From BOKV01 sp041739465 (GTDB lineage: Bacteria > Pseudomonadota > Alphaproteobacteria > Rhizobiales > Rhizobiaceae): a DNA stretch of 64,000 bases. The position numbers were made by a program, and so were the translations under genes. Location: NCBI GenBank assembly GCA_041739465.1, contig JBGSNX010000073.1:1-64000 (forward strand), written 5' to 3'. Positions within the stretch are counted from its first letter, which is position 1. Each line of letters opens with the position of its first letter. Below, one piece after another: positions 33,767 through 42,674 of this stretch. Under the pieces are notes generated by a model. It worked only from the letters and a program-made list of their open reading frames with translations, was not told the origin of the DNA and did no database searches.

Positions 33767-34213
33767 GTGGCCAGAGAAGAACTCGGCACAAAACGTGTCT
33801 GCCCGGAAACCGGCAAGAAATTCTACGATCTCAAGAAAGATCCAATCGTTTCCCCGTTCACGGGCAAATCTTATCCGCTCTCGCATTTTGTCGAGCTGGC
33901 GCCTGTTCGTGCGCGCAAGGACAGCGCCAAGGCTGCGAAAGTAGCCGAGACAGAGGTTGAGGCCGAAGAAGAAGAACTCGAGGAAGAAGACGAGGCTGCT
34001 CCGGAGTTTGTCAGCCTTGAGGACGCCGAAGAGGATGAAGCCGACGACGTGATCGAAAGCGACGACGAAGAAGAGATCCCTGATCTGCCGGACGTCGAAA
34101 TCGAAGTGGCCGAGGAAGAAGACGAAGTTGAAGACGCCTTTCTTGAGGAAGAGGAAGACGAGGACGACCTTTCTGACGTCATCGGCGACGTAGACGGTGA
34201 AGAAGAAGTCTGA
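33767..34213 (+). CDS. FYDLN acid family protein (TIGR02300)
   Basis: Product of 148 residues from a GTG with CGAGG nine bases before it (M-A-R-E-E-L-G-T-K-R). The conserved N-terminal module is GTKRVCPETGKKFYDLKKDPIVSPFTG (about 6-32), including the FYDL motif that names the family. From about 60 to the end the chain is extremely acidic (long runs of Glu and Asp), so it is probably disordered. The family is confined to alphaproteobacteria and its function is not known; acidic tails often bind basic partners such as ribosomal or DNA-binding proteins, which is only inference. Confidence 0.9.
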   Translation: MAREELGTKRVCPETGKKFYDLKKDPIVSPFTGKSYPLSHFVELAPVRARKDSAKAAKVAETEVEAEEEELEEEDEAAPEFVSLEDAEEDEADDVIESDDEEEIPDLPDVEIEVAEEEDEVEDAFLEEEEDEDDLSDVIGDVDGEEEV

Positions 34214-34264
34214 ACCTGAAGATTGCGCCGGTCGGGATGGGGAATCCTGCGGGATTCTTTGTTC

Positions 34265-34293
34265 TTGATTTGACCGGCGCTGCGGACTAGAAG
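34265..34293 (+). promoter_or_regulatory. promoter candidate for tRNA-Ala
   Basis: TTGATT (34265-34270), a 17-base spacer and TAGAAG (34288-34293), about 70 bases before the tRNA. Confidence 0.35.
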
Positions 34294-34360
34294 CCAATCC
34301 AACTGCAGCCCGGCCGACTTCCAACCGGCGTTTCTCGGGCTTCAGGCTTCATGCTGAATT

Positions 34361-34436
<76 letters not shown>

Positions 34437-34499
34437 GTTCCCTAAAGAGCCTTGGTCAAAACCTGGCCAAAAAAATCTCAGCGATTCCCAATCCCGTCG

Positions 34500-35108
34500 T
34501 CAAAGCACTTTCTGGCCAAGCTTCTTCTGCGGAGCAGCATCATCGAATTCGGTGCGCAGATTGACGACCACACGCCTGTTTTGCGCCTTGCAGGATGTTT
34601 CGGGGCAATCTCGCACCGGTCTTTCCTTGCCATTGCCCTTTGCCCACATGCGCTGCGGGTTGATCCCCTTTGACGCAAGGTAGTTCAAGACATTGTTGGC
34701 GCGCTTGGTTGAGAGCGCTGTGTTGGCGGAGGCTGATCCCGGATCGTCGGAAAAGCCCTGCAATTTGGCCAGCCAATTGGCATTTCGGGTGAGCCAAGCG
34801 GCCTGGATGTCGAGCGTTTCGCGCGCAACATCGTCAAGTTCTGCCGAGCCGGAGGAGAAATAGATCCGCCGGCCGGCATTCATGATGAAATCTTCTTCGC
34901 TGCCGGGCTGGATCGGCGCATAGCCGCGCGCCGGCTCGTCGGTGACACCGGTTGGTTGCGGCGCAACGGCAAGTTCAGGCTTGGCAATGTCGTTGCAGCC
35001 CGAAAGCATGGCGGCAAGCACGCCAACCAGCATAAGCGGGCGAAGGAGGACAATTACGCGAAACAAGGCCTTGCTCCCATCATTCCGGCGCGAGAAGCAC
35101 CGGGTCAT
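34500..35108 (-). CDS. OmpA-family lipoprotein (peptidoglycan-binding)
   Basis: Product of 202 residues. A hydrophobic signal ends in the lipobox MLSGC (Cys about 38), so it should be lipid-anchored; the n-region is long and Arg-rich. The C-terminal OmpA/Pal-like domain (about 80-190) has IYFSSGSAELDDVARETL and the peptidoglycan-binding segment LSTKRANNVLNYLASKGINPQRMWAKGNGKERP. It would tether the outer membrane to the cell wall. It follows an L,D-transpeptidase gene by 8 bases on the same strand, a fitting cell-wall pair. Not the canonical tol-pal locus. Confidence 0.88.
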   Translation of the reverse strand: MTRCFSRRNDGSKALFRVIVLLRPLMLVGVLAAMLSGCNDIAKPELAVAPQPTGVTDEPARGYAPIQPGSEEDFIMNAGRRIYFSSGSAELDDVARETLDIQAAWLTRNANWLAKLQGFSDDPGSASANTALSTKRANNVLNYLASKGINPQRMWAKGNGKERPVRDCPETSCKAQNRRVVVNLRTEFDDAAPQKKLGQKVL

Positions 35109-35116
35109 TTTAATTC

Positions 35117-35770
35117 TCAGCCGTTTGCCCGATCGGCAATGTGTTCCAGAACCAGAACCGCCGTTCCCACGGGGCAGCGGCGGTACAAATCGAGGATGTC
35201 TTCATTGAACATCCGGATGCATCCTGAAGACGCATCGGTGCCGATCGAACCGGGCGCGACAGTGCCATGCACGCGGTACCCGGTGTCGCCTTTTTCATTG
35301 TGCAGGTAGAGCGCACGCGGGCCGAGCGGATTTTCCGGACCCGCTTCCATGAAATCGGGCAGTTTCGGGTTGCGCTGCTTCATTTCTTCGGGCGGGACCC
35401 AGCGCGGCCAACGGGCCCTTCGGGCAATGGTTGCCCTGCCGAACCACTGGAACCCTTCCTTGCCGACGCCCACGCCATAGCGCAGCGCAGTGTTGTTTTC
35501 CCAGATCCAGTACAAATAATGGTGGCGGGTATCGATCACCACCGTACCCTCCGGCTCGTCGGAGTAATACTGGACCATCTGCTTGCGCCAGCGCGGGTCA
35601 ATCGCTTCAAAATTGGTGGCAACAAACTGGCCCGCGCCGTCATTGGAAAGACCGCGCGTGAATTTGCTGGCGGATTGCGCCAATGCCGGGCGGGTGATGA
35701 TCGCCGGTGCCGCGATCATTGAAAGGGCTATGGCTGCCCCATTCACGAATTTGCGTCTGTCGATGGTCAT
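35117..35770 (-). CDS. L,D-transpeptidase (YkuD family) with Tat-type signal
   Basis: Product of 217 residues from MTIDRRKFVNGAAIALSMIA; the DRRKFV stretch plus hydrophobic core looks like a twin-arginine signal. The YkuD catalytic motif is HGT-V-A-P-G-S-I-G-T-D-A-S-S-G-C-I-R-M with His169 and nucleophile Cys184. Such enzymes make 3-3 peptidoglycan cross-links or attach proteins to peptidoglycan in the periplasm. It is upstream of an OmpA-like lipoprotein gene in the same direction. Confidence 0.92.
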   Translation of the reverse strand: MTIDRRKFVNGAAIALSMIAAPAIITRPALAQSASKFTRGLSNDGAGQFVATNFEAIDPRWRKQMVQYYSDEPEGTVVIDTRHHYLYWIWENNTALRYGVGVGKEGFQWFGRATIARRARWPRWVPPEEMKQRNPKLPDFMEAGPENPLGPRALYLHNEKGDTGYRVHGTVAPGSIGTDASSGCIRMFNEDILDLYRRCPVGTAVLVLEHIADRANG

Positions 35771-36015
35771 GGCCAAGAATCCGTTTGTGGCTTGCCTGCT
35801 GCAAAACATGAACCAGCAGGGTGCCTGAAAGCCCCTTGCAACCGATTAACGCGCAAAAAGCCTGATTGGTCAACATCGGGCGGCAAATGCAACCGCCCAG
35901 CCCATTGTTCACGCGCAAATCGCGGCGAGTTTTGTTGCGCGTCATTGGATGGGCAAGGCACACAATGCAGGCCGTTCAAATCCAACCCGATTTGCCAAGC
36001 CCGTGGAGCTGACCA

Positions 36016-36309
36016 ATGAACAAGTTTCTTGCGGCCATGATCTTGCCCGCCATGATCGCCAGCGCGCCGAATGTCTGGGCCATGGGCGCTGACGGACAGG
36101 CAGATCCGGTTGAGCCGCGATTTGACACCTCGCAATTCCAGAAGTCGCGCACCGTACACGCCGCGTGTGCGAGCGACATTGACCGGTTTTGTGCGCGGGT
36201 CATTCCCGGAGACCGCCGTGTCAGAAATTGCCTTTCTGCAAAGGATGCCGAACTTTCGCGCGGTTGCGCATCTGGCCTGAAAAGGGCGGGGAACGCATTC
36301 AGCCTGTAG
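36016..36309 (+). CDS. small secreted Cys-repeat protein
   Basis: Product of 97 residues with a signal peptide (about 1-22, ending VWAMG). The mature part has four cysteines at 51, 59, 72 and 84 in the pattern C-x7-C-x12-C-x11-C with ASDIDRFCARVIPGDRRVRNCL; this resembles the cysteine-rich repeat of Golgi-apparatus-type proteins (C..DI..FC..V..G...CL), one unit only. It should be a disulfide-bonded periplasmic or secreted protein. GGAG seven bases before the ATG supports the start. No functional assignment. Confidence 0.75.
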   Translation: MNKFLAAMILPAMIASAPNVWAMGADGQADPVEPRFDTSQFQKSRTVHAACASDIDRFCARVIPGDRRVRNCLSAKDAELSRGCASGLKRAGNAFSL

Positions 36310-36333
36310 GGGCGTTGTTCAAAGGTCAGAAGA

Positions 36334-36355
36334 CCGGCGCTGGAAGCTGCGCCGG
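36334..36355. terminator. hairpin between convergent genes
   Basis: CCGGCGC (36334-36340) and GCGCCGG (36349-36355) with an 8-base loop, between the Cys-repeat gene and cpdB. On the minus strand it is followed by TCTTCT, a weak T tract, so termination of cpdB is plausible. Confidence 0.5.
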
Positions 36356-36380
36356 CCATTTCCAAACCCCGTGCCATTCA

Positions 36381-38390
36381 TCAAAGCGCGATGCGGTATT
36401 TCGCAAAACCTTCAGCGCCATCGCCTGCCGCTTCGATCTTGACCGCAGTGACGGTCGAGATGAAATCCTTGGCCTTGGGTCCGGTTTCGAAGATCACGCT
36501 GGTTCCGGGCATCGCGACGAAGCTCCAATTGGAATCTGCCGAAGGATTGATGGTGCCCTGGTCGATGATGTAGCGCACGATGACGTCGCGGTTGGTGTCC
36601 GGCGCTTCGAAGACGATCTTGGAAGCGTTGATCTGCGGGAAATTGCCGCCGCCGCCGGCACGGTAATTGTTGGTGGCGACGATGAATTCCTGGGCCGGAT
36701 CGATCGGCTTGCCATCAAACATCAGGTCGACGATGCGGCTTGCTGCTGTATCCGCCACTTCGCCCTTGTCATTGTATTTCGCAGGCTGCGACAGGTCGAT
36801 CTTGTAGGTGACGCCGTCGATCACGTCGTAGTTGAACGAGGGGAATGCCGGATTGATCAGCGGCTGGTCGGCTTTGCCCGCTTCCACCTTGTTGAAGATC
36901 CCGGCCGACATTTCCAGCCAGTCCTTGACTTGCGCACCGGTGATCTTCACTGCGCGCACAGTGTTGGGGAACAGGTAAAGATCGGCGACATTCTTGATGG
37001 CGACATCACCAGCGGCTACATCGGTGTAGTATTCGGGGCCCGAACGGCCACCGGCCTTGAACGGCGCTGCTGCTGAAAGCACCGGCAGCGCGGCATTGGC
37101 CGAGCTCGCCAGCATCTGCTTCACGTACCAGGTCTGCGCCTGCGACACGATCTGCACCGACGGGTCATCGGCAACCAAAGCAAAATATGAATGGAGCGGC
37201 GCGGAAGTCTTGCCGACCGGTGTGCGGACATAGGCAAGGGTCTTTTCGTGCTCTTCCTTCACCGCCGCTTCGACACCGGCATCGCTTTCAACCAGCGGAA
37301 CCACCTTGCGCTGTTCGTCGCGCTTGTAGATCGGCCGCGCTTCGGAGGTTGACGAGACGACGCGCCATTTGCCGCCGTCCTGTTCCAGCAACAGGTCGAT
37401 AAGGCCAAGGTGCGAGCCCCAAAAGCCGCCCATGACGCCCGGCTTGCCGGCGATCAGGCCCTTGGCATTGTCAACGCCTTCGAATTTCTCGAACTTGGCG
37501 CCCGGAAAATCGAGGTGGCTGTGGCCGGTGACAATCGCGTCGATGCCGGGGATGGCGGCAAGCGGAATGGCGGCGTTTTCAAGGTTTTCCGCCCAGGCGG
37601 CCTGGCCCATGCCCGAATGGCAAAGGGCAACGACAATGTCGCAGCCCGCTTCGCGCAATTGCGGCACGAAGGCTTCCGCCGCCTTGACGATGTCGCGCGC
37701 ATTGGCCTTGCCGTCGAGGTGACGCTGGTCCCAGGTCATGATCTGCGGCGGCACGAAGCCGATGAGGCCGATGCGGATGGGGTGCTCGGCGCCGGAGGCA
37801 TCCTTGACCTTCTTGTCGAGGATCACCCAGGGCTTGAGAAAGGTTTCATCCTTGAGGACGTCTGCGGTCAGCGCGCCCTTGGTGAGGTTGGCGCAAACGA
37901 CCGGGAAATTGGCGCCCGAAAGCACCTGGAACATGAAATCAAGGCCGTAGTTGAATTCGTGGTTGCCCAAGGTCGAGCAATCATATCCGAGCAGGTTCAT
38001 GCCCTTGATCATCGGATGCACGTCGCCTTCCTTCATGCCGCGCTCATCGGCGATGTAGTCGCCCATCGGGTTGCCCTGCAGGAAGTCGCCATTGTCGACG
38101 AGGATGGTGTTGGTCGCTTCGGCGCGGATCGCGCTGATGATAGAGGCTGTGCGGGCAAGGCCCATCGTGTCGTTCGGCTTGTCGGAATAATAGTCATACG
38201 GCATCACATGGACGTGCAGATCGGTGGTTTCCATGATGCGCAGGTGCGCCTGGTTGGCGGCGGCGTAGGCGCTGAACGGATGCAGCGCGGCAATGGCGGC
38301 CCCGGCTGCAGCGCCACCCAGAAGGGTGCGGCGGGAAATCTGCTGCTGCCATGCAAATGCGGTGAGTTCAGCCGTCAGCCGGTCGCTCAT
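36381..38390 (-). CDS. cpdB: 2',3'-cyclic-nucleotide 2'-phosphodiesterase/3'-nucleotidase
   Basis: Product of 669 residues. A Tat-like signal (ISRRTLLGGAAAGAAIAAL at about 17-35) exports it folded. The metallophosphatase domain shows TTDLHVHVMPYDY, VDNGDFLQGNPMGDY, LGNHEFNYGLD and GHSHLDFPG, all metal ligands; the 5'-nucleotidase C-terminal domain follows, with FNYDVIDGVTYKIDLS near the end. It scavenges cyclic nucleotides and 3'-nucleotides in the periplasm. CAGGAG lies seven bases before the ATG. Confidence 0.95.
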   Translation of the reverse strand: MSDRLTAELTAFAWQQQISRRTLLGGAAAGAAIAALHPFSAYAAANQAHLRIMETTDLHVHVMPYDYYSDKPNDTMGLARTASIISAIRAEATNTILVDNGDFLQGNPMGDYIADERGMKEGDVHPMIKGMNLLGYDCSTLGNHEFNYGLDFMFQVLSGANFPVVCANLTKGALTADVLKDETFLKPWVILDKKVKDASGAEHPIRIGLIGFVPPQIMTWDQRHLDGKANARDIVKAAEAFVPQLREAGCDIVVALCHSGMGQAAWAENLENAAIPLAAIPGIDAIVTGHSHLDFPGAKFEKFEGVDNAKGLIAGKPGVMGGFWGSHLGLIDLLLEQDGGKWRVVSSTSEARPIYKRDEQRKVVPLVESDAGVEAAVKEEHEKTLAYVRTPVGKTSAPLHSYFALVADDPSVQIVSQAQTWYVKQMLASSANAALPVLSAAAPFKAGGRSGPEYYTDVAAGDVAIKNVADLYLFPNTVRAVKITGAQVKDWLEMSAGIFNKVEAGKADQPLINPAFPSFNYDVIDGVTYKIDLSQPAKYNDKGEVADTAASRIVDLMFDGKPIDPAQEFIVATNNYRAGGGGNFPQINASKIVFEAPDTNRDVIVRYIIDQGTINPSADSNWSFVAMPGTSVIFETGPKAKDFISTVTAVKIEAAGDGAEGFAKYRIAL

Positions 38391-38471
38391 GATGCGCTCC
38401 TGTCATCTTGTTTCGGGATTTGACCAAAACAACGCTAGATTGCCGCCATGACAGGAAAATGAACGGGCGGG

Positions 38472-38987
38472 CTATTTCTCGGGCTTGCTCTTGGCGTTCG
38501 ACATCATGATGTCGATCCAGGCTAGCATCAGCGCAGAGACAACGAAAGCGATGTGGATGATGGTGAACCACATCAGCTTGCCATCGTCATACTCGTTGGC
38601 GTTGAGGAAAATCTGCAAAAGGTGGATCGAGGAAATGGCGACAATCGTCGAGGCGACCTTGATTTTCAGCGAACCGGCATCGATCTTGCCGAGCCAGTGC
38701 ACTTCTTCGCCGGCAGCGCCTTCAAAGCGCGAGACGAAATTCTCGTAGCCCGAAATGATGACCATGACCACGAGGCTTGCCACCAGGGCTGCATCAATGA
38801 GCCCGAGCATCTTCAAAATGGTCTGCGTTTCGTCGAGGGTCGCGGCCTTCATGACAAAATCGGCCAGCTTCATGACGAAGGAAAAGCCGTAGATCGCCAG
38901 CGCCACGGCCAGCCCGAGGTAAAACACCACGAGCAGCCAGCGCGACGCCAGGATGATGCGTTCAACGAAAAGTTCGAGCTGTTTCAT
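38472..38987 (-). CDS. UPF0114/YqhA family membrane protein
   Basis: Product of 171 residues from MKQLELFVERIILASRWLLV. Four hydrophobic helices are visible (about 12-36, 58-80, 107-125, 139-158). KIDAGSLKIKVASTIVAISSIHLLQIFL matches the YqhA/TIGR00645 family. The function of this inner-membrane family is not established. The ribosome site is weak, so the start may differ. It follows kup on the minus strand with 123 bases between. Confidence 0.85.
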   Translation of the reverse strand: MKQLELFVERIILASRWLLVVFYLGLAVALAIYGFSFVMKLADFVMKAATLDETQTILKMLGLIDAALVASLVVMVIISGYENFVSRFEGAAGEEVHWLGKIDAGSLKIKVASTIVAISSIHLLQIFLNANEYDDGKLMWFTIIHIAFVVSALMLAWIDIMMSNAKSKPEK

Positions 38988-39110
38988 GGCCGCGCTTTTA
39001 GCAAGACCGGAAAGGAAGGCAAGTGGGGGCGGGCTATGAAAACGGCGCTTGGAGTTCTCCTGGATTGTAACCACTGGAAGTGCCGATTCAGTGCCGCCCC
39101 TGTTTTGTGC

Positions 39111-41018
39111 TCAAATGTTCACCTGCGTTCCGATCTCAACGACCCTGCCAGCTGGAATGTGAAAGTAGTCGGAGGCATTGGCACTGTTTCTGGCAAGCAA
39201 GATGAACAGTCGACTTTGCCATGCAGGCATGACGCTGTGGGCAGCGAGTTTAAGTGAGCGCCGCGAAACCAGAAAGGAAGTTGACATGATGTCGAAATTC
39301 CAGCCAAGCGAGCGACAAAGAACAAGACCTTTAGGGACATTTGGTTCTTCCATATAACCAAACGTCATCGTCACTTGCCGAAAGCGAGGTGAGATATCTA
39401 CCATCTTCACGCGCTCGTTTTCAGGCACACGCGGAAAATCGGCGGTTACCACGGTCAGTATCACATTTTGCTCATGCAGCGACTTGAAATGCTTCAAACT
39501 GTGCATGAGTGCCACAGGTGCCAATTGAGGATTGGCAGTCAGGTAAACAGCAGTGCCTGGAATTGTCGGCGGCATCTTGCGTTCGAACGAGCGCAGCAGT
39601 TCAGCCAGCGGTATTTCCGATTGCAGGTCTTTTCTGGCCAGTACACTGGTGCCGCGCACCCATGTCCACATTATCAGAACAATCACGGCCGCAATTACGA
39701 GCGGTACATATCCACCTTCCAGAATTTTCATGAGATTTGCCCCAAGGAAAATGAGGTCTATGGCGAGGAACGGCACGATCAGCGCCAGTGCTGCTGAAAT
39801 TGGCCAGTTCCAGTGCTTGTGCACTACGACCACAGCCAGTATCGCCGTGACGACCATTGTACCTGTGACGGCGATGCCATAGGCGGTCGCCAGTTTGGAT
39901 GATGTTGCAAAGGCGAGCACAAGTGCGACGACACCTGCGAGCAAAAGCCCATTGACCGCAGGCATGTAGATCTGCCCCTCTTGTGCCTCAGAGGTATGCT
40001 GGATTCGCATTCGCGGCAGCAGTTTGAGCTGAATTGCCTGTTTGGAGATTGAGTAGGCGCCTGTGATAACGGCCTGACTGGCGATGATTGTTGCCAGTGT
40101 CGCAAGAATGACGACCGGCAACAATGCCCATGATGGGTAAAGCAAGAAGAACGGATTTTCGAGCGCTTCCGGTTGGGATAGCAACAACGCGCCTTGACCC
40201 AGATAGTTCAGTGCAAGCGCCGGAAACGCTGCAAACATCCATGCAAACTGAATCGGCCTGCGGCCAAAATGCCCAAGATCGGCGTAAAGCGCCTCGGCGC
40301 CAGTAACGGCGAGAAAGACAGCCCCCAGCACAACCAACCCAAGTGTTCCATTTTTTGCAACAAAAACAATAGCATAAAAAGGATTGAGCGATTGGAGTAT
40401 GGCCAAGTTGGTGACGATATGCGAAATTCCGCCTATTGCCAGTGCAATGAACCAGACAAGCGTGATCGGCCCGAACCAGCCAGCTACTGCGGCAGTTCCC
40501 CGGCTCTGAACCATGAACAGACCGACAATGATTGCAATGGTTATGACGAGTACATAGGGCTCAAAAAATGGCGTTACCAGCTTGAGTCCTTCGACCGCGG
40601 AGAGGACTGATATTGCCGGAGTAATCAAGGCGTCGCCGTAAAACAGGGCCGCGCCCAACATACCCAGCATCAACACAGCAGGAACAGATCGACCCAGTGC
40701 GCGCTGGGCAAGCGCCAGAAGCGTCAAGGTTCCTCCTTCACCCTGATTGTCTGCCCGCAGAAGAATGAGAACATATTTCAGCGTTACGATCACAATAAGC
40801 GCCCAGATGATCAACGAAAGGACGCCAAAAACATCTTCGTTTTGGACGCCACCGTGTACCGCCCCGGTTGCCAGCATTGCCTCGCGAAATGCATAAAGAG
40901 GTGACGTGCCGATGTCGCCATAAACAACACCGACGGAGCCTAGCGTCAAAGCCCAAAAGCCTGACTTTTGTGGGGAAAGTAACTTGCCGTCGCCTACGCC
41001 AACCATAGGATGATGCAT
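39111..41018 (-). CDS. kup: low-affinity potassium transporter Kup
   Basis: Product of 635 residues, full length for the family. The N-terminal part has about twelve membrane helices, with LGVVYGDIGTSPLYA-type sequence (GVVYGDIGTSPLYAFREA at about 30-47) as the family signature; the last 170 residues are cytoplasmic. It imports K+ with protons. The gene is noticeably less GC-rich than its left neighbours. It is divergent from a KdpD-like kinase and KdpE-like regulator, with a 111-base shared promoter region, unusual for kup. GAGG eight bases before the ATG supports the start. Confidence 0.96.
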   Translation of the reverse strand: MHHPMVGVGDGKLLSPQKSGFWALTLGSVGVVYGDIGTSPLYAFREAMLATGAVHGGVQNEDVFGVLSLIIWALIVIVTLKYVLILLRADNQGEGGTLTLLALAQRALGRSVPAVLMLGMLGAALFYGDALITPAISVLSAVEGLKLVTPFFEPYVLVITIAIIVGLFMVQSRGTAAVAGWFGPITLVWFIALAIGGISHIVTNLAILQSLNPFYAIVFVAKNGTLGLVVLGAVFLAVTGAEALYADLGHFGRRPIQFAWMFAAFPALALNYLGQGALLLSQPEALENPFFLLYPSWALLPVVILATLATIIASQAVITGAYSISKQAIQLKLLPRMRIQHTSEAQEGQIYMPAVNGLLLAGVVALVLAFATSSKLATAYGIAVTGTMVVTAILAVVVVHKHWNWPISAALALIVPFLAIDLIFLGANLMKILEGGYVPLVIAAVIVLIMWTWVRGTSVLARKDLQSEIPLAELLRSFERKMPPTIPGTAVYLTANPQLAPVALMHSLKHFKSLHEQNVILTVVTADFPRVPENERVKMVDISPRFRQVTMTFGYMEEPNVPKGLVLCRSLGWNFDIMSTSFLVSRRSLKLAAHSVMPAWQSRLFILLARNSANASDYFHIPAGRVVEIGTQVNI

Positions 41019-41129
41019 ATGAAAGCCTCATTTCGAAACTGAAACTGATCGGACCTTCGGTATGCAGTCGCGCGCCATAAGTTTGCGATATGGATTTCAT
41101 GCGCTGAGCATAAGGAAATCGTAAAGATC

Positions 41130-42674
41130 ATGGACGGCCCCACGGAATTACGCCGAAACCTCTCAGGACATTTCTGGGGGACATCCTTCCTGAATATCGT
41201 CTGGGCAAATACCAGTAGGCAGATACCGAGTATCAAATCCCTATCAGCAGTTTTGATATTTGTTGTCATCGCGACAGCAATAAATTACTTAATTTATGAT
41301 TCATTACAGAAAAACAGCATTTCGCTGATATTTCTTATATCTGTATTGTTGAGCTCTGTTTTTTTTGGATTTTGGACAGGAATTATAGCTTCAATTATTT
41401 CTTTCTTGGCGTTCAATTTTTTCTTTGTTGAGCCATTTCAAACTTTCAGGGTAAGCCGGGTAGAGGATTTTATTGCGCTCGCTGTTTTCATACTTGTTGC
41501 CGGACTGACGGGCACGCTCGCCGGAAGGCTTCGTGAACAGGCAACCTCAGCGCAGGAACGCGCAAGATTGCTGGAGAACCTCTTCGGTTTGTCAAATGCG
41601 CTAGGAGAAAGCACAAACGAAGATGAGGCTAAGCTGGCACTGATACGCAGTCTTTATCTGTTGACCGGCAAGAAGGCGTTGATCATTGAACGCGACTTGA
41701 TTTCCTCTCCGCCGCTGAAACTTGAAGATATGGAGGCCGCTGAACGCGCTCTTCGTCATGGTACGTTTCAACGTGCTGCGGCATCGGGATGGGGTGCAGG
41801 CCAACTGAGCTTTTATCCTGTCGTTGTGGATCACTCGGCGCCGCTTGTTGTCGGCATGGATGGAGCTATCAGTTCTGTTGAGCTTGAAAGGGCCGCCAAG
41901 TCTGCCATTGAACAATCAGGCGCAGTGATCGCTCGCCTGAGGTCGGCACGGGACGCGGACCAAGCCCGAATGAAGGCGGATCGAGAAAGCCTTCGCTCTG
42001 CAGTTCTTTCATCCCTTTCGCATGATCTGAAGACCCCGCTAGCAACCATTCTCGGTTCAGTTACAACCTTGCGGGAGTTCTCAAATACATTGCCACAGGC
42101 TGCACGCGACGACCTGCTTCATGCAATTGAAGAAGACGCCCGCAGGCTCAACATCTATGTCGGGGACCTTCTGCACATGACCCGCCTGAACGCGGGCGTC
42201 GAACCCAAACTCGAATGGGTCGCTCCAAACGACGTTTTGAATGGTGCGGCAAACCGCCTGAGGCGAGTACACAAGGGTTGCAATATCGAGGTGCGCGCAG
42301 ATGATATGCTGCCGCTGCTCAAAACAGATTCCGCCTTGTTGGAACAAGCTCTTTTCAACTGCATGGACAATGCGGCAATCTTTACCCCGAACGGATCGCA
42401 GATTACTGCTTCGCTCCAACTTCAACAGAGCACTTTGTTGTTCTCCATTGAGGACGATGGCTCTGGAGTGCCTGAAATTGACCAAGAGCGTATTTTCGAG
42501 CCATTTCAACGCGGTGCTCCTGCCACTTCAAACGGAACCGGACTTGGACTGGCTATCGCCAGGGGAATAGTCCAGGCACTTGGCGGCAGCATTGGAGTTG
42601 ATAGTCCGATCAAAGGCCGTGGTGGCGCACGGTTCTGGATATCCGTGCCAATTGTCGAGGATATCGCCGCGTGA
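41130..42674 (+). CDS. KdpD-like sensor histidine kinase lacking the N-terminal KdpD/USP domains
   Basis: Product of 514 residues, against about 900 for KdpD. It begins near the DUF4118 membrane module (four helices at about 38-140, including VFFGFWTGIIASIISFLAFNFFFVEPFQTFRV, the KdpD hallmark), followed by a GAF-like region (about 165-280), HisKA with His298 (SSLSHDLKTPLATILGSVTTL) and a complete ATPase domain (DNAAIFT, EDDGSGVPE, GTGLGLAIARG). The KdpD-type N-terminal P-loop and USP domains are absent, and no kdpFABC is present. Bases 41220-41460 are strikingly AT-rich, unlike the surroundings. It overlaps the regulator gene (GTGA) and is divergent from kup. Confidence 0.88.
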   Translation: MDGPTELRRNLSGHFWGTSFLNIVWANTSRQIPSIKSLSAVLIFVVIATAINYLIYDSLQKNSISLIFLISVLLSSVFFGFWTGIIASIISFLAFNFFFVEPFQTFRVSRVEDFIALAVFILVAGLTGTLAGRLREQATSAQERARLLENLFGLSNALGESTNEDEAKLALIRSLYLLTGKKALIIERDLISSPPLKLEDMEAAERALRHGTFQRAAASGWGAGQLSFYPVVVDHSAPLVVGMDGAISSVELERAAKSAIEQSGAVIARLRSARDADQARMKADRESLRSAVLSSLSHDLKTPLATILGSVTTLREFSNTLPQAARDDLLHAIEEDARRLNIYVGDLLHMTRLNAGVEPKLEWVAPNDVLNGAANRLRRVHKGCNIEVRADDMLPLLKTDSALLEQALFNCMDNAAIFTPNGSQITASLQLQQSTLLFSIEDDGSGVPEIDQERIFEPFQRGAPATSNGTGLGLAIARGIVQALGGSIGVDSPIKGRGGARFWISVPIVEDIAA

